17,533 nucleotides of DNA from JBGTLA01 sp041744375 (GTDB taxonomy: Bacteria > Actinomycetota > Acidimicrobiia > Spongiisociales > ZC4RG35), in the NCBI GenBank assembly GCA_041744375.1, contig JBGTLA010000001.1, positions 1-17,533 of the forward strand, written 5' to 3'. Numbering within the stretch: the first letter of the stretch is position 1; each line of letters opens with the position of its first letter. Both the position numbers and the translations under genes were made by a program. The notes under the pieces were generated by a model. It searched no databases. It saw only the letters and a program-made list of their open reading frames with translations, and was not told where the DNA came from. Below are positions 6,760 through 13,333 of the stretch, one piece after another.

Positions 6760-7646
6760 TCCTCCTCCCCGTCCAACCGTGACCGGTGATGATCGGCCCC
6801 CGGCCCCTGGGGGGACCGGATCCCGCGAAACTCCCAGTCCCCGCCCAGTGCCGTGGAAAGGACCTCTTCGGATCGTGACGGCTGGGCGCCGACGTCGGTG
6901 CGGACTGCCGTGGGGCCGGAGACGATGGTGTTGGTGAGAGCACCGAGACCCTCCACCTCGACGGTCACGACATCCCCGGGAAAGACCGGACGCGACCCGG
7001 CCGGTGTCCCCGAGAGGATCAGATCGCCGGGGAGGAGGGTGATGGTGCGGGCCAAGTCGGACACCAGGTAGGCCATGTCCCACTCCATGTTGGCGGTGGT
7101 GTCCTCCTGTCGTACCTCACCGTTCACGAGAGTCCGAATGGTCTTGTCTCGAAAGTCCCAGTCCGGCACGAGGCCGGGGCCGACCGGGCAGAGTGTGTCT
7201 GATCCCTTCACCCGCAACATCGAACCGGCGTCGGTGTCCCGGAAGTCGTGCAGGCCGAAGTCGTTGGCGATGGTGAAGCCGCCGACGTGGGCGAGGGCGT
7301 CGCCCGGCGACACGTTGCGGGTCACCGAGCCGATCACGATGGCGATCTCACCCTCGTAGTTGAGGTATTCGCAGCCTTGGGGCCGCACCACGTCCGCTCT
7401 ATGGGAGTTGAGCGAAGTGGTGGGCTTGTGGAAATAGGTGGGCGCGGAGGGTAGGCGAGTCATGAACTCGTCGACGCGACTGCGATACGTGAGGTGGGTG
7501 GCGATGATCTTGGTGGGCTCGACCGGCGGGAGATGCACCGCCGCCGACGACGCCAGCCGCCGTCCGTCGCCGGCCACGAGATCGTCGCCCTCCACGACGA
7601 CATGGGTGGCATAGCCGTCGAGCAGGATCCGACGCTGTTCGGTCAT
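6756..7646 (-). CDS. Fumarylacetoacetate hydrolase (FAH) family protein, HpaG/isomerase-like
   Basis: A 296-residue protein with the FAH fold. Metal ligands are E98 and E100 in NYEGEIAIVIG and D129 in ANDFGLHDFRD. Other marks are VKGSDTLCPVGPGLV, the LVNGE motif at ~173-177 and LSGTPAG at ~211-217. The N-terminal segment HLTYRSRVDEF and YFHKPTTSLNSH match FAH members annotated as 2-hydroxyhepta-2,4-diene-1,7-dioate isomerase / 5-oxopent-3-ene-tricarboxylate decarboxylase, enzymes of homoprotocatechuate meta-cleavage. These proteins act on beta-diketo or hydroxymuconate-type acids with Mg or Mn. About 50 residues follow the core, ending in DGEEE, and these last codons also supply the Shine-Dalgarno for the gamma-glutamyl hydrolase. 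The ATG at 7646 is preferred over a more distant ATG at 7712 because the 22 extra residues have no family resemblance. Confidence 0.87.
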   Translation of the reverse strand: MTEQRRILLDGYATHVVVEGDDLVAGDGRRLASSAAVHLPPVEPTKIIATHLTYRSRVDEFMTRLPSAPTYFHKPTTSLNSHRADVVRPQGCEYLNYEGEIAIVIGSVTRNVSPGDALAHVGGFTIANDFGLHDFRDTDAGSMLRVKGSDTLCPVGPGLVPDWDFRDKTIRTLVNGEVRQEDTTANMEWDMAYLVSDLARTITLLPGDLILSGTPAGSRPVFPGDVVTVEVEGLGALTNTIVSGPTAVRTDVGAQPSRSEEVLSTALGGDWEFRGIRSPQGPGADHHRSRLDGEEE

Positions 7647-7683
7647 GTTTGGGCCACACGGCGGAGCGTACTCACGGCCCAGG

Positions 7684-7689
7684 AGTCTA
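7684..7689 (-). promoter_or_regulatory. Possible -10 element (TAGACT) for the FAH / gamma-glutamyl hydrolase pair
   Basis: On the minus strand TAGACT lies 37 bases before the FAH ATG, in the 210-base gap after the decarboxylase (7647-7856). It would give a leader of about 30 bases without a clear Shine-Dalgarno. A second candidate, TACGCT, ends 18 bases before the ATG. If real, the pair can be transcribed separately from the decarboxylase. I see no terminator or extra gene in this gap. Confidence 0.35.
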
Positions 7690-7701
7690 AGAGGGAGTGC
7701 G

Positions 7702-7715
7702 CGGATGGACATCCG
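7702..7715. promoter_or_regulatory. Perfect 6-2-6 inverted repeat upstream of the FAH promoter
   Basis: CGGATG-GA-CATCCG is a perfect inverted repeat with a two-base centre, sitting where the -35 region of the TAGACT promoter would be. It could be an operator. At this length and GC content chance occurrence is quite possible. Confidence 0.3.
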
Positions 7716-7856
7716 GCCAAGTCAGGGAGCACCGTGGTCGAGCGGCGCCGGTCTGTCGCGGTCCTTGTCCCGTTTGGGTATCCGCCCACCCCCTGACGCG
7801 ATGGAGGTGGTGCGCAGGGCGATTCGGCGCCGGGAACTCCCTGTCGGCCCTGGCCC

Positions 7857-9230
7857 TCAGCCGAGGTGCGCCGCCAGCAGGTCTATGGCGACATCGACGT
7901 GTGCCTGTTCGGTGCGCCGGTTGAGGATGGCCAGTCGCAGGGTGTAGCGGTCTCCGATGGAAGTCGACGAGATATGCACCGAGCCGCTGGCGTTGGTGGC
8001 CTCGAGAGCGTGTCTGGCGGCGTGGTCGTCGGCGGCCTGGAACGCCACTATCGACAGGTCGGGTCGCCAGATTCGCTCCACCCATGCCGCCCGTCGCAGT
8101 CGCTGGTAAGCGTGCTCGGCGAGGTCGAGGGCTCCGTCGAGCTCGGCGCGAAAGGAGCTCACGCCGTGCAATTGCAATGGCAACCACACATTCATGCCCC
8201 GGAACGGGCGGGTGAGCTCGGGCCCGAGGGACGAAAAGGCGACGGCGTCGTCGTGGTCATCCTGCAGGTAGGCACCGGTGGCATCGTTGGCCTCGAGGAG
8301 GGTATTGCGATCCCGCACGAGCAGCGCACCCACTCCGAACGGTATGGACAGGCCCTTGTGGGGATCGAGCGTTACGGAGTCGGCTGCGCCGATACCGACC
8401 AGTCGTTTGCGACCGCGATCGGTCAGCTGGAAGAAGCCCCCGTAGGCGGCGTCGAAGTGGAGCCACAGCCCCTGGTCGTGAGCCACCGTCGCCAGGTCGG
8501 CGAGCGGGTCGACGGTTCCGGTGTCCGTGGTCCCGGCCGACCCGACGACAAGGAACGGCCGCCTACCTTGGCGGCGGTCCTCTTCCACCATCGACACGAG
8601 CACGTCGATATCGATTCGCAGGTCGTCGTCGGTCGGCACGGTCCGCACCGCCCGGGGCGGAAAACCCGCCAGTCGGGCGGCCTTGGTGATGGAGTGGTGC
8701 ACGTGGGAGCTGACGTACATGGTCCCGCTCAGGAAATCTTCCGGCAGACGTCGGGTCCTGGCGGCGACGAGGGCCGTGAAATTGGCCATCGAACCTCCCG
8801 ACAAGAGCAGGCCTCCGGCCCCCTCCTCGGGCAGCTCGAACAGTTCCTCCAACCAGCGGATGACGGTCTTTTCCAGGAGGGCGAGGCCGGGAGCTGCACC
8901 GGCGACGCCCGTGTAGCGGTTCAGTCCTGCCGCCAGGTAGGTCCCCAGCGCCCCCGTGAACAGGCCCCCGTTGGGGATGTAGGCCATGTGGCCCCCTGCC
9001 GGGTGGAGAGAGCCAGGCCGGTTGGCGATGGCGACCAGTTGCAGCGCCGCCTCGAGTGAGCGCCCTTCCTCTGGGGGAGGGGCCGACAGCGCACGCACCT
9101 GGTCGGCGTCGAGTTGGACGCCCCCCACCGGCAGGTGGGGCAGATCGGCGTAGAAGGCATCCAGGAACGAGGTGACGCCGGCGACGAGATGGCGGCGTTT
9201 GCTCTCGTCTGGTTCGAGGGGAATGCTCAT
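7857..9230 (-). CDS. Group II PLP-dependent amino-acid decarboxylase (aromatic-L-amino-acid decarboxylase-like)
   Basis: A 457-residue fold-type I PLP enzyme. Key residues are the cofactor Lys K292 in TLDPHKGL, D260 in LHFDAAYGG (bonds the pyridine N) and H178 in SHVHHSITKAA (stacks on PLP). Other marks are GGSMANFTALVAAR at ~145-158, SAGTTDTGTVDPL at ~231-243 and FRGMNVWLPLQLHG near the C-terminal domain. It differs from animal DOPA decarboxylase, which has NPHKW where this has DPHKG. It falls instead with a bacterial subgroup bearing VHHS and DPHKGL whose substrates I do not know. The expected reaction is amino acid to amine plus CO2; some relatives instead make aldehydes or transaminate. 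The ATG at 9230 has GAGAG just upstream. The gene diverges from the ligase operon across a 97-base control region, consistent with supplying that operon's amine substrate. Confidence 0.87.
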   Translation of the reverse strand: MSIPLEPDESKRRHLVAGVTSFLDAFYADLPHLPVGGVQLDADQVRALSAPPPEEGRSLEAALQLVAIANRPGSLHPAGGHMAYIPNGGLFTGALGTYLAAGLNRYTGVAGAAPGLALLEKTVIRWLEELFELPEEGAGGLLLSGGSMANFTALVAARTRRLPEDFLSGTMYVSSHVHHSITKAARLAGFPPRAVRTVPTDDDLRIDIDVLVSMVEEDRRQGRRPFLVVGSAGTTDTGTVDPLADLATVAHDQGLWLHFDAAYGGFFQLTDRGRKRLVGIGAADSVTLDPHKGLSIPFGVGALLVRDRNTLLEANDATGAYLQDDHDDAVAFSSLGPELTRPFRGMNVWLPLQLHGVSSFRAELDGALDLAEHAYQRLRRAAWVERIWRPDLSIVAFQAADDHAARHALEATNASGSVHISSTSIGDRYTLRLAILNRRTEQAHVDVAIDLLAAHLG

Positions 9231-9276
9231 ATTCTCTCGGTTGGGTCTGGTGGGAGGACGGAAGGCCGCTCCACGT

Positions 9277-9292
9277 CGTTAGGCACCTAACG
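9277..9292. promoter_or_regulatory. Putative operator: perfect 7-2-7 palindrome between divergent catabolic genes
   Basis: CGTTAGG-CA-CCTAACG lies one base before the TACACT element of the ligase operon, so it fills that promoter's spacer. On the other strand it overlaps a TATCGT (9290-9295) that could be the -10 of the decarboxylase. The position suits a repressor acting on both directions. The regulator is not encoded in this window, and its family cannot be told from the site. Confidence 0.6.
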
Positions 9293-9293
9293 A

Positions 9294-9299
9294 TACACT
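9294..9299 (+). promoter_or_regulatory. Probable -10 element (TACACT) of the five-gene ligase operon
   Basis: TACACT would start transcription near 9306, giving a leader of about 22 bases that contains GAGGAG (9317-9322) five bases before the GTG at 9328. No strong -35 is seen at 9271-9276 (CCACGT). Confidence 0.5.
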
Positions 9300-9327
9300 G
9301 CCGCCGTCGATCGACCGAGGAGAACGA

Positions 9328-10617
9328 GTGACGGCAACGTACGACCGCATCCGGGTTCTCTTCCCGGATCACCTGGGGTTGGCCCGCGGGAAGTACCTGC
9401 CCATCGAGTACGCCAAGCGAGGGTCGACGGGCCACTGCATCAGCCTGTTCGCGCTCGGCTTCGATCGCGAGATGACGCCCCATCCTGGCAGCCACATGCT
9501 CTCGGGTCTGCCCGACTTCGAGGTGGCGTTCCGGCTGGAAGACGTTCGGCGCGGCTGGGAGGACGCCACCGGAGTCGTCGTGGGTGACATCTCCCACCAA
9601 GGACGCCCGGTGGAGATGTCCCCGCGGGAGGTTCTCAAGCGACAGATCGGGGCGTGGGCCGACCTCGGGTACGAACCGCAGGTGGGTCTCGAACTGGAGG
9701 CATTCCTACTCGAGCCCGACGGAAACGGGGGCTGGCGTCCCCTCGCCACTCCCGGGGCCTACGTGTACGGCACGGGGACGGCGGTGGACCCGAGCGGAGC
9801 GATCGATGCCGTCATGGCCGTTGCCCGCGAGGTCGGCCTGCCGTTGGAGTCGGTCAATTCGGAGTACGACAACGGCCAGTTCGAGCTCACGCTGCGTCAC
9901 GCCGACGCTCTGACCGCCTGCGACGAAGCCTTCCTCTTCAAGCTGATGGCGCGTGAGGTGGTGGCACGTCACGGTCTCCTCCTCACCTTCATCGGCAAGC
10001 CGATCACCGACCGGGGAGGGAGTGGACTCCACGTCAACCTGTCGCTGGCCGCCGGGTCGTCAAACCAGGTGATGGCCGACTCCGACGGCCCCGACGGAAT
10101 CTCCGACGTCGCCCGATCGCTCATGGCCGGCATCCTCCATCACCACGTCGGTGCCACCGCTCTGCTGGCTCCTACCGTGAATGCCTACAAGCGCCTTCAG
10201 CCCGGGTCCCTGTGTGGATACTGGGCCAACTGGGGTCACGATCACCGGGGGGTGACGGTGCGGGTTCCCCCGGATCGGGACGCCCGCTGTCGCATCGAGC
10301 ATCGGCTCAGCGACGGGGCCACCAATCCCCATCAGGCTGTGGCCACAATCCTGGCCTGTGCCCGTCTCGGCCTCGAGCACGGCTACGAGCTTCCCGAGCC
10401 CGAGACTCTCGACTGCATCGACAACGCCTCCACCGACGTCGTCGTCCCCGCCAGCCTCGGCGAGGCGCTCGACGCCCTCGCTGACGACGAACGGTTGGTA
10501 GAAGCCTTCTCCCCTGCCTTCGTCGACGGGTTCCTCACCACCAAACGGGCCGAGTGGGGGCGCTACACCCGTCACACCACCGACTGGGAATTGGCCGAGT
10601 ACCTTCCTTTCCTATGA
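9328..10617 (+). CDS. Glutamine-synthetase-like gamma-glutamyl amine ligase (PuuA/GlnA3-type)
   Basis: A 429-residue protein with a short beta-grasp N-terminal domain (FPDHLGLARGKYLP) and a GS catalytic domain. Metal and glutamate ligands are kept: E122 and E124 in LELEAF, E179 and E186 in SEYDNGQFEL, H235 in GSGLHVNLSL. ATP/phosphate arginines are R289 (NAYKRL), R307 and R312, with E324/R326 in RIEHR. The residue matching E327 of Salmonella GS, which handles ammonium, is L295, and the C-terminal adenylylation Tyr segment is missing. The E-x-x-x-G-Q-x-E spacing, WG-x-D-x-R and RIEHR match PuuA-type enzymes, which join glutamate to an amine using ATP. It is therefore unlikely to be the housekeeping GlnA. 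GAGGAG precedes the GTG start. It heads the operon and overlaps the SDR start by ATGA. The amine substrate is unknown; the divergent decarboxylase may make it. Confidence 0.88.
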   Translation: MTATYDRIRVLFPDHLGLARGKYLPIEYAKRGSTGHCISLFALGFDREMTPHPGSHMLSGLPDFEVAFRLEDVRRGWEDATGVVVGDISHQGRPVEMSPREVLKRQIGAWADLGYEPQVGLELEAFLLEPDGNGGWRPLATPGAYVYGTGTAVDPSGAIDAVMAVAREVGLPLESVNSEYDNGQFELTLRHADALTACDEAFLFKLMAREVVARHGLLLTFIGKPITDRGGSGLHVNLSLAAGSSNQVMADSDGPDGISDVARSLMAGILHHHVGATALLAPTVNAYKRLQPGSLCGYWANWGHDHRGVTVRVPPDRDARCRIEHRLSDGATNPHQAVATILACARLGLEHGYELPEPETLDCIDNASTDVVVPASLGEALDALADDERLVEAFSPAFVDGFLTTKRAEWGRYTRHTTDWELAEYLPFL

Positions 10618-11333
10618 ACGATCAAGGCGACCCCACAGCACCGGTCGCGATCGTGACGGCCGCGGGAAAGGGAATTGGCGCCGCCATAGCCCGGCGGCTC
10701 GCCGCCGACGGCTACAGCCTGGGCCTCATGTCGAACGGCGGCGGGGCCGCAGTTCTCGCCGCCGAGCTCGGCGCCACCTCGGTGACAGGCTCGGTGGCCG
10801 AACCCGCCGACCTCGAGGCAATCGTTGCCGCCACCCTCGACAGGTACGGGCGGATCGATGCCGTGGTCAACAACACGGGTCACGCTCCCAAAGGCGAGCT
10901 GCTGGAGATCTCCGACGAGGACTGGCATCACGGCCTCGACCTCCTTGTCCTCAATGTCGTGCGGATGACGCGCCTCGTTACGCCGCATCTCATCGCCGCC
11001 GGAGGAGGTGCGATCGTGAACATCTCCACGTTCGCCACCTTCGAGCCCGACCCGGGTTTTCCGGTGTCGGCTTCGCTGCGGGCCGCCCTGGCCGGCTTCA
11101 CCAAGCTCTTCGCCGATCGCTACGCCTCCGACGGAATCCGCATGAACAACGTACTGCCGGGGTTCACCGAGAGTTATGCCGTAACCGGCGAGAACCTGGC
11201 GCGCGTTCCCAGCCACCGATCCGGCCTGGTTACCGAGATCGCCGGTTCGGTGGCGTTTCTACTGTCGGACGATGCGGGTTACATCACCGGCCAGAACCTT
11301 CGCGTCGACGGAGGGATCACCAGATCGGTATGA
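10614..11333 (+). CDS. SDR-family protein with altered YxxxK active site
   Basis: A 239-residue Rossmann protein of classical SDR length. The cofactor loop reads TAAGKGIG (15-22), with Ala in place of the usual first Gly. VVNNTG (84-89) replaces NNAG. S138 in IVNIST keeps the catalytic Ser position. Thirteen residues later, where YxxxK is expected, the protein reads VSASL, so V151 replaces Tyr and L155 replaces Lys. GIRMNNVLPGF, ITGQNLRVDGG and the ending TRSV are otherwise well conserved, so the gene is under selection, not decaying. I recall other SDRs with a similar P-V-S-x-S-x-x-R segment but cannot verify their chemistry. It may bind NAD(P) without classical carbonyl reduction. The ATG at 10614 overlaps the ligase stop (ATGA); an upstream ATG in frame lies inside the ligase and is rejected. 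Confidence 0.85.
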   Translation: MNDQGDPTAPVAIVTAAGKGIGAAIARRLAADGYSLGLMSNGGGAAVLAAELGATSVTGSVAEPADLEAIVAATLDRYGRIDAVVNNTGHAPKGELLEISDEDWHHGLDLLVLNVVRMTRLVTPHLIAAGGGAIVNISTFATFEPDPGFPVSASLRAALAGFTKLFADRYASDGIRMNNVLPGFTESYAVTGENLARVPSHRSGLVTEIAGSVAFLLSDDAGYITGQNLRVDGGITRSV

Positions 11334-12499
11334 GTGATGTGATCGTGGTCGGTGGTGGCTGCATGGGCCTCTCCACCGCCTATCACCTCGCCGGGGCCGG
11401 GTCTTCCCTGGTTGTGACCCTGGTCGAGAGGGACCCGACGCTGCGACGGTCGTCTACGTTGCTGTCGGACGGCAACGTCCGCGTCCAGTTCAATCTGGAG
11501 GAGAACATCCTCATTTCCCGCTACGCCATGGAGGTTCTGGAGTCGTTCCCACAAGACATGGAAGTCGGCGGCATTCGCCCGCAGGTAGCGATGCGTCGTC
11601 AGGGCAACCTCTTCCTGACCGATGATTCTGGGGTTCCTCACGCCCGGGCGGGACTGGAGCGCCAACAGGCACTGGGCTGTGACGTGCGCTGGATGGACAT
11701 GGCCGAGATAGCGACCGCATTTCCGCCATACTCCTCCCCGCACCTGGTGGGGGGAACGTTCGGGCCCGAAGACGGATCAGTCGACCCGGCCGCGGTGGTG
11801 GATGGGTACCGGCGGGCGGCGGCGGGGGCGGGGGTGTCGTTTCGCCAGGCCGAGGTGTCGGGCCTGGTGGCCGGCGGTGATGTCGTATCCGGGGTGGAGC
11901 TGGCAAGCGGGGAGAGGCTGGAGGCCGAGGTGGTGGTGGTGTGTGCCGGGGCGTGGTCGACGGGGCTCCTGGCGACGGCGGGCGTCGACATCCCCGTCGA
12001 GCCGGTCATGCGCACCGTTTACGTGGTAGCCACCGATGTCGGCCAAGGGGCCGAGCTGCCCAGCGTGTTTCTTCCCTCGGGTGTCTATCTCATCCCCGAG
12101 CATGACGGGACGTACCTGATCTCGTGGTCTCTTCCCGACGATCCGGTCGGATTCGACTTCACTCCCGGCGACCGGGGACGCTTCTACGACATCATCTGGC
12201 CCGAGCTCGCCCATCATCTGCCGACCTTCGACCGGCTCGAGGTGGTCGGGTCGTGGGCGGGCCTGTACGAACAGAACACCCTCGATGCCAACGCCATCGT
12301 GGGGGAGTGGCCGACGGTGACGGGGCTATACCAGGCGACGGGCTTCAGCGGTCACGGTTTCCAGCAGTGTCACGCCGTGGGCCGTCACCTGGCCCAACTC
12401 ATCACCGGGACCGAACCCTCTCTCGACCTCGCCCGTCTCGGCCCCGAGCGGATCGTGTCGGGGGAGGCTCTGGCTGAGCACCCCGGCCGTATCATCTGA
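11330..12499 (+). CDS. FAD-dependent amine/amino-acid oxidoreductase (DAO family, PuuB/FOXRED1-like)
   Basis: A 389-residue flavoprotein. The dinucleotide motif VVGGGCMGLSTAYHLA (6-21) is followed by the acidic E33 that holds the FAD ribose. A family segment at about 47-60 (DGNVRVQFNLEENI) follows, then VVVVCAGAWSTGL, and near the C-terminus the FAD-closing ATGFSGHGFQQ with a preceding WAGLYEQNTLDANAIVG. That last part closely resembles FOXRED1- and sarcosine-oxidase-like members of the DAO family, which oxidise C-N bonds of secondary amines or amino acids. In a gamma-glutamyl pathway this step, as in PuuB, would oxidise the glutamylated amine to an aldehyde. The start overlaps the SDR stop by ATGA, so the two are translationally coupled. 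No signal peptide or membrane segment is seen. The substrate is inferred only from neighbours. Confidence 0.86.
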   Translation: MSDVIVVGGGCMGLSTAYHLAGAGSSLVVTLVERDPTLRRSSTLLSDGNVRVQFNLEENILISRYAMEVLESFPQDMEVGGIRPQVAMRRQGNLFLTDDSGVPHARAGLERQQALGCDVRWMDMAEIATAFPPYSSPHLVGGTFGPEDGSVDPAAVVDGYRRAAAGAGVSFRQAEVSGLVAGGDVVSGVELASGERLEAEVVVVCAGAWSTGLLATAGVDIPVEPVMRTVYVVATDVGQGAELPSVFLPSGVYLIPEHDGTYLISWSLPDDPVGFDFTPGDRGRFYDIIWPELAHHLPTFDRLEVVGSWAGLYEQNTLDANAIVGEWPTVTGLYQATGFSGHGFQQCHAVGRHLAQLITGTEPSLDLARLGPERIVSGEALAEHPGRII

Positions 12500-12513
12500 C
12501 CAAGGAGCGCACA

Positions 12514-13332
12514 ATGTCGGGTTTCCTCTTTCCTCGCACCCCCTCCGGTCGGTCGTCACTCATCCCGCCGCCCCCGTGGCACTACTCGGGAGAGATGCTC
12601 ACGGTCGAGTACCGGACCGACCCCGACCGGGTGGCCGAGCTCCTTCCCGAGGGTGCCGAGCTGGCTTCCGACGACCCGGGGGTGGTGGCCCTCATCTGGG
12701 CCGACTGGCAGTCGTGTGGTCCGGACCACGCCGAGCTCTTGGAGCCGGAGAGATCTCAGTACAAGGAGGTCTTTGCCGTCGTCCGCTGCCGCTGGGACGG
12801 AGGCGTGTGGTCGCGCTGTGTCTTCATCTGGGTGGACAAGGACTTCGCCCTCGTTCGGGGGTACCACCAGGGGTATCCCAAGAAGATGGGAGAGATCTGG
12901 ATGACCCGGCCCATCACCATCGGCTCGGCCGGTCCTCGTCTCGAGCCGGGAGGCCGATTCGGGGCGACGCTTTCGGCCTCGGGTCGGCGGCTCGCCCACG
13001 CCCGGTGGACCCTGACCCGCCCGGCTGCGACCCCCGGGACCGTCAATGCCCATCCCATGCTGCACAACCGGTGGTGGCCGGCGATCGAGTCGGACGGGAC
13101 CGACTCTCTCGACGAACTCGTCACGATGCGCGGCTACGACGGTGCTTTGGCCGACGTGTGGGAGGCCGAGGCCGATGTGGAGCTGGAGGCGTCACCGTTC
13201 GAGGAATTGGCGAACCTGGCGCCCGAGGTCATCATCGGGGGTTATTACCACCGGGTCGCCACCTCATGGAACGGCGGCACCACCTTGCGCCGCACAGTGC
13301 CCACGGGTGACGACGAGATCGAGGAGATGTGA
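12514..13332 (+). CDS. Acetoacetate decarboxylase (ADC) family protein
   Basis: A 272-residue protein with the ADC fold. The catalytic pair K123-K124 sits in QGYPKKMGEI, matching the FPKK motif of clostridial acetoacetate decarboxylase, where the first Lys forms the Schiff base and the second lowers its pKa. Y83/E85 in SQYKEVFAVV correspond to the conserved glutamate region, and WVDKDFALVRGYHQG leads into the motif. True ADC converts acetoacetate to acetone and CO2, but relatives perform aldol and dehydration chemistry, so the substrate here is open. The ATG at 12514 has a strong AAGGAG (12502-12507) six bases upstream. It lies 14 bases after the oxidase and one base before the aldehyde dehydrogenase. 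No ketone-pathway partner (CoA transferase) is nearby, which argues against acetone formation as the job. Confidence 0.86.
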   Translation: MSGFLFPRTPSGRSSLIPPPPWHYSGEMLTVEYRTDPDRVAELLPEGAELASDDPGVVALIWADWQSCGPDHAELLEPERSQYKEVFAVVRCRWDGGVWSRCVFIWVDKDFALVRGYHQGYPKKMGEIWMTRPITIGSAGPRLEPGGRFGATLSASGRRLAHARWTLTRPAATPGTVNAHPMLHNRWWPAIESDGTDSLDELVTMRGYDGALADVWEAEADVELEASPFEELANLAPEVIIGGYYHRVATSWNGGTTLRRTVPTGDDEIEEM

Positions 13333-13333
13333 C

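Noticed and set aside
7866..9059. A 397-codon open frame on the plus strand across the decarboxylase
   Set aside because: It mirrors a clearly conserved PLP enzyme on the minus strand, its translation shows no family motifs, and GC-rich antisense frames stay open by codon bias.
9328..10617. Housekeeping glutamine synthetase (glnA)
   Set aside because: It lacks the E327 equivalent and the adenylylation Tyr region, is shorter, and lies in a catabolic operon without glnE or other nitrogen genes.
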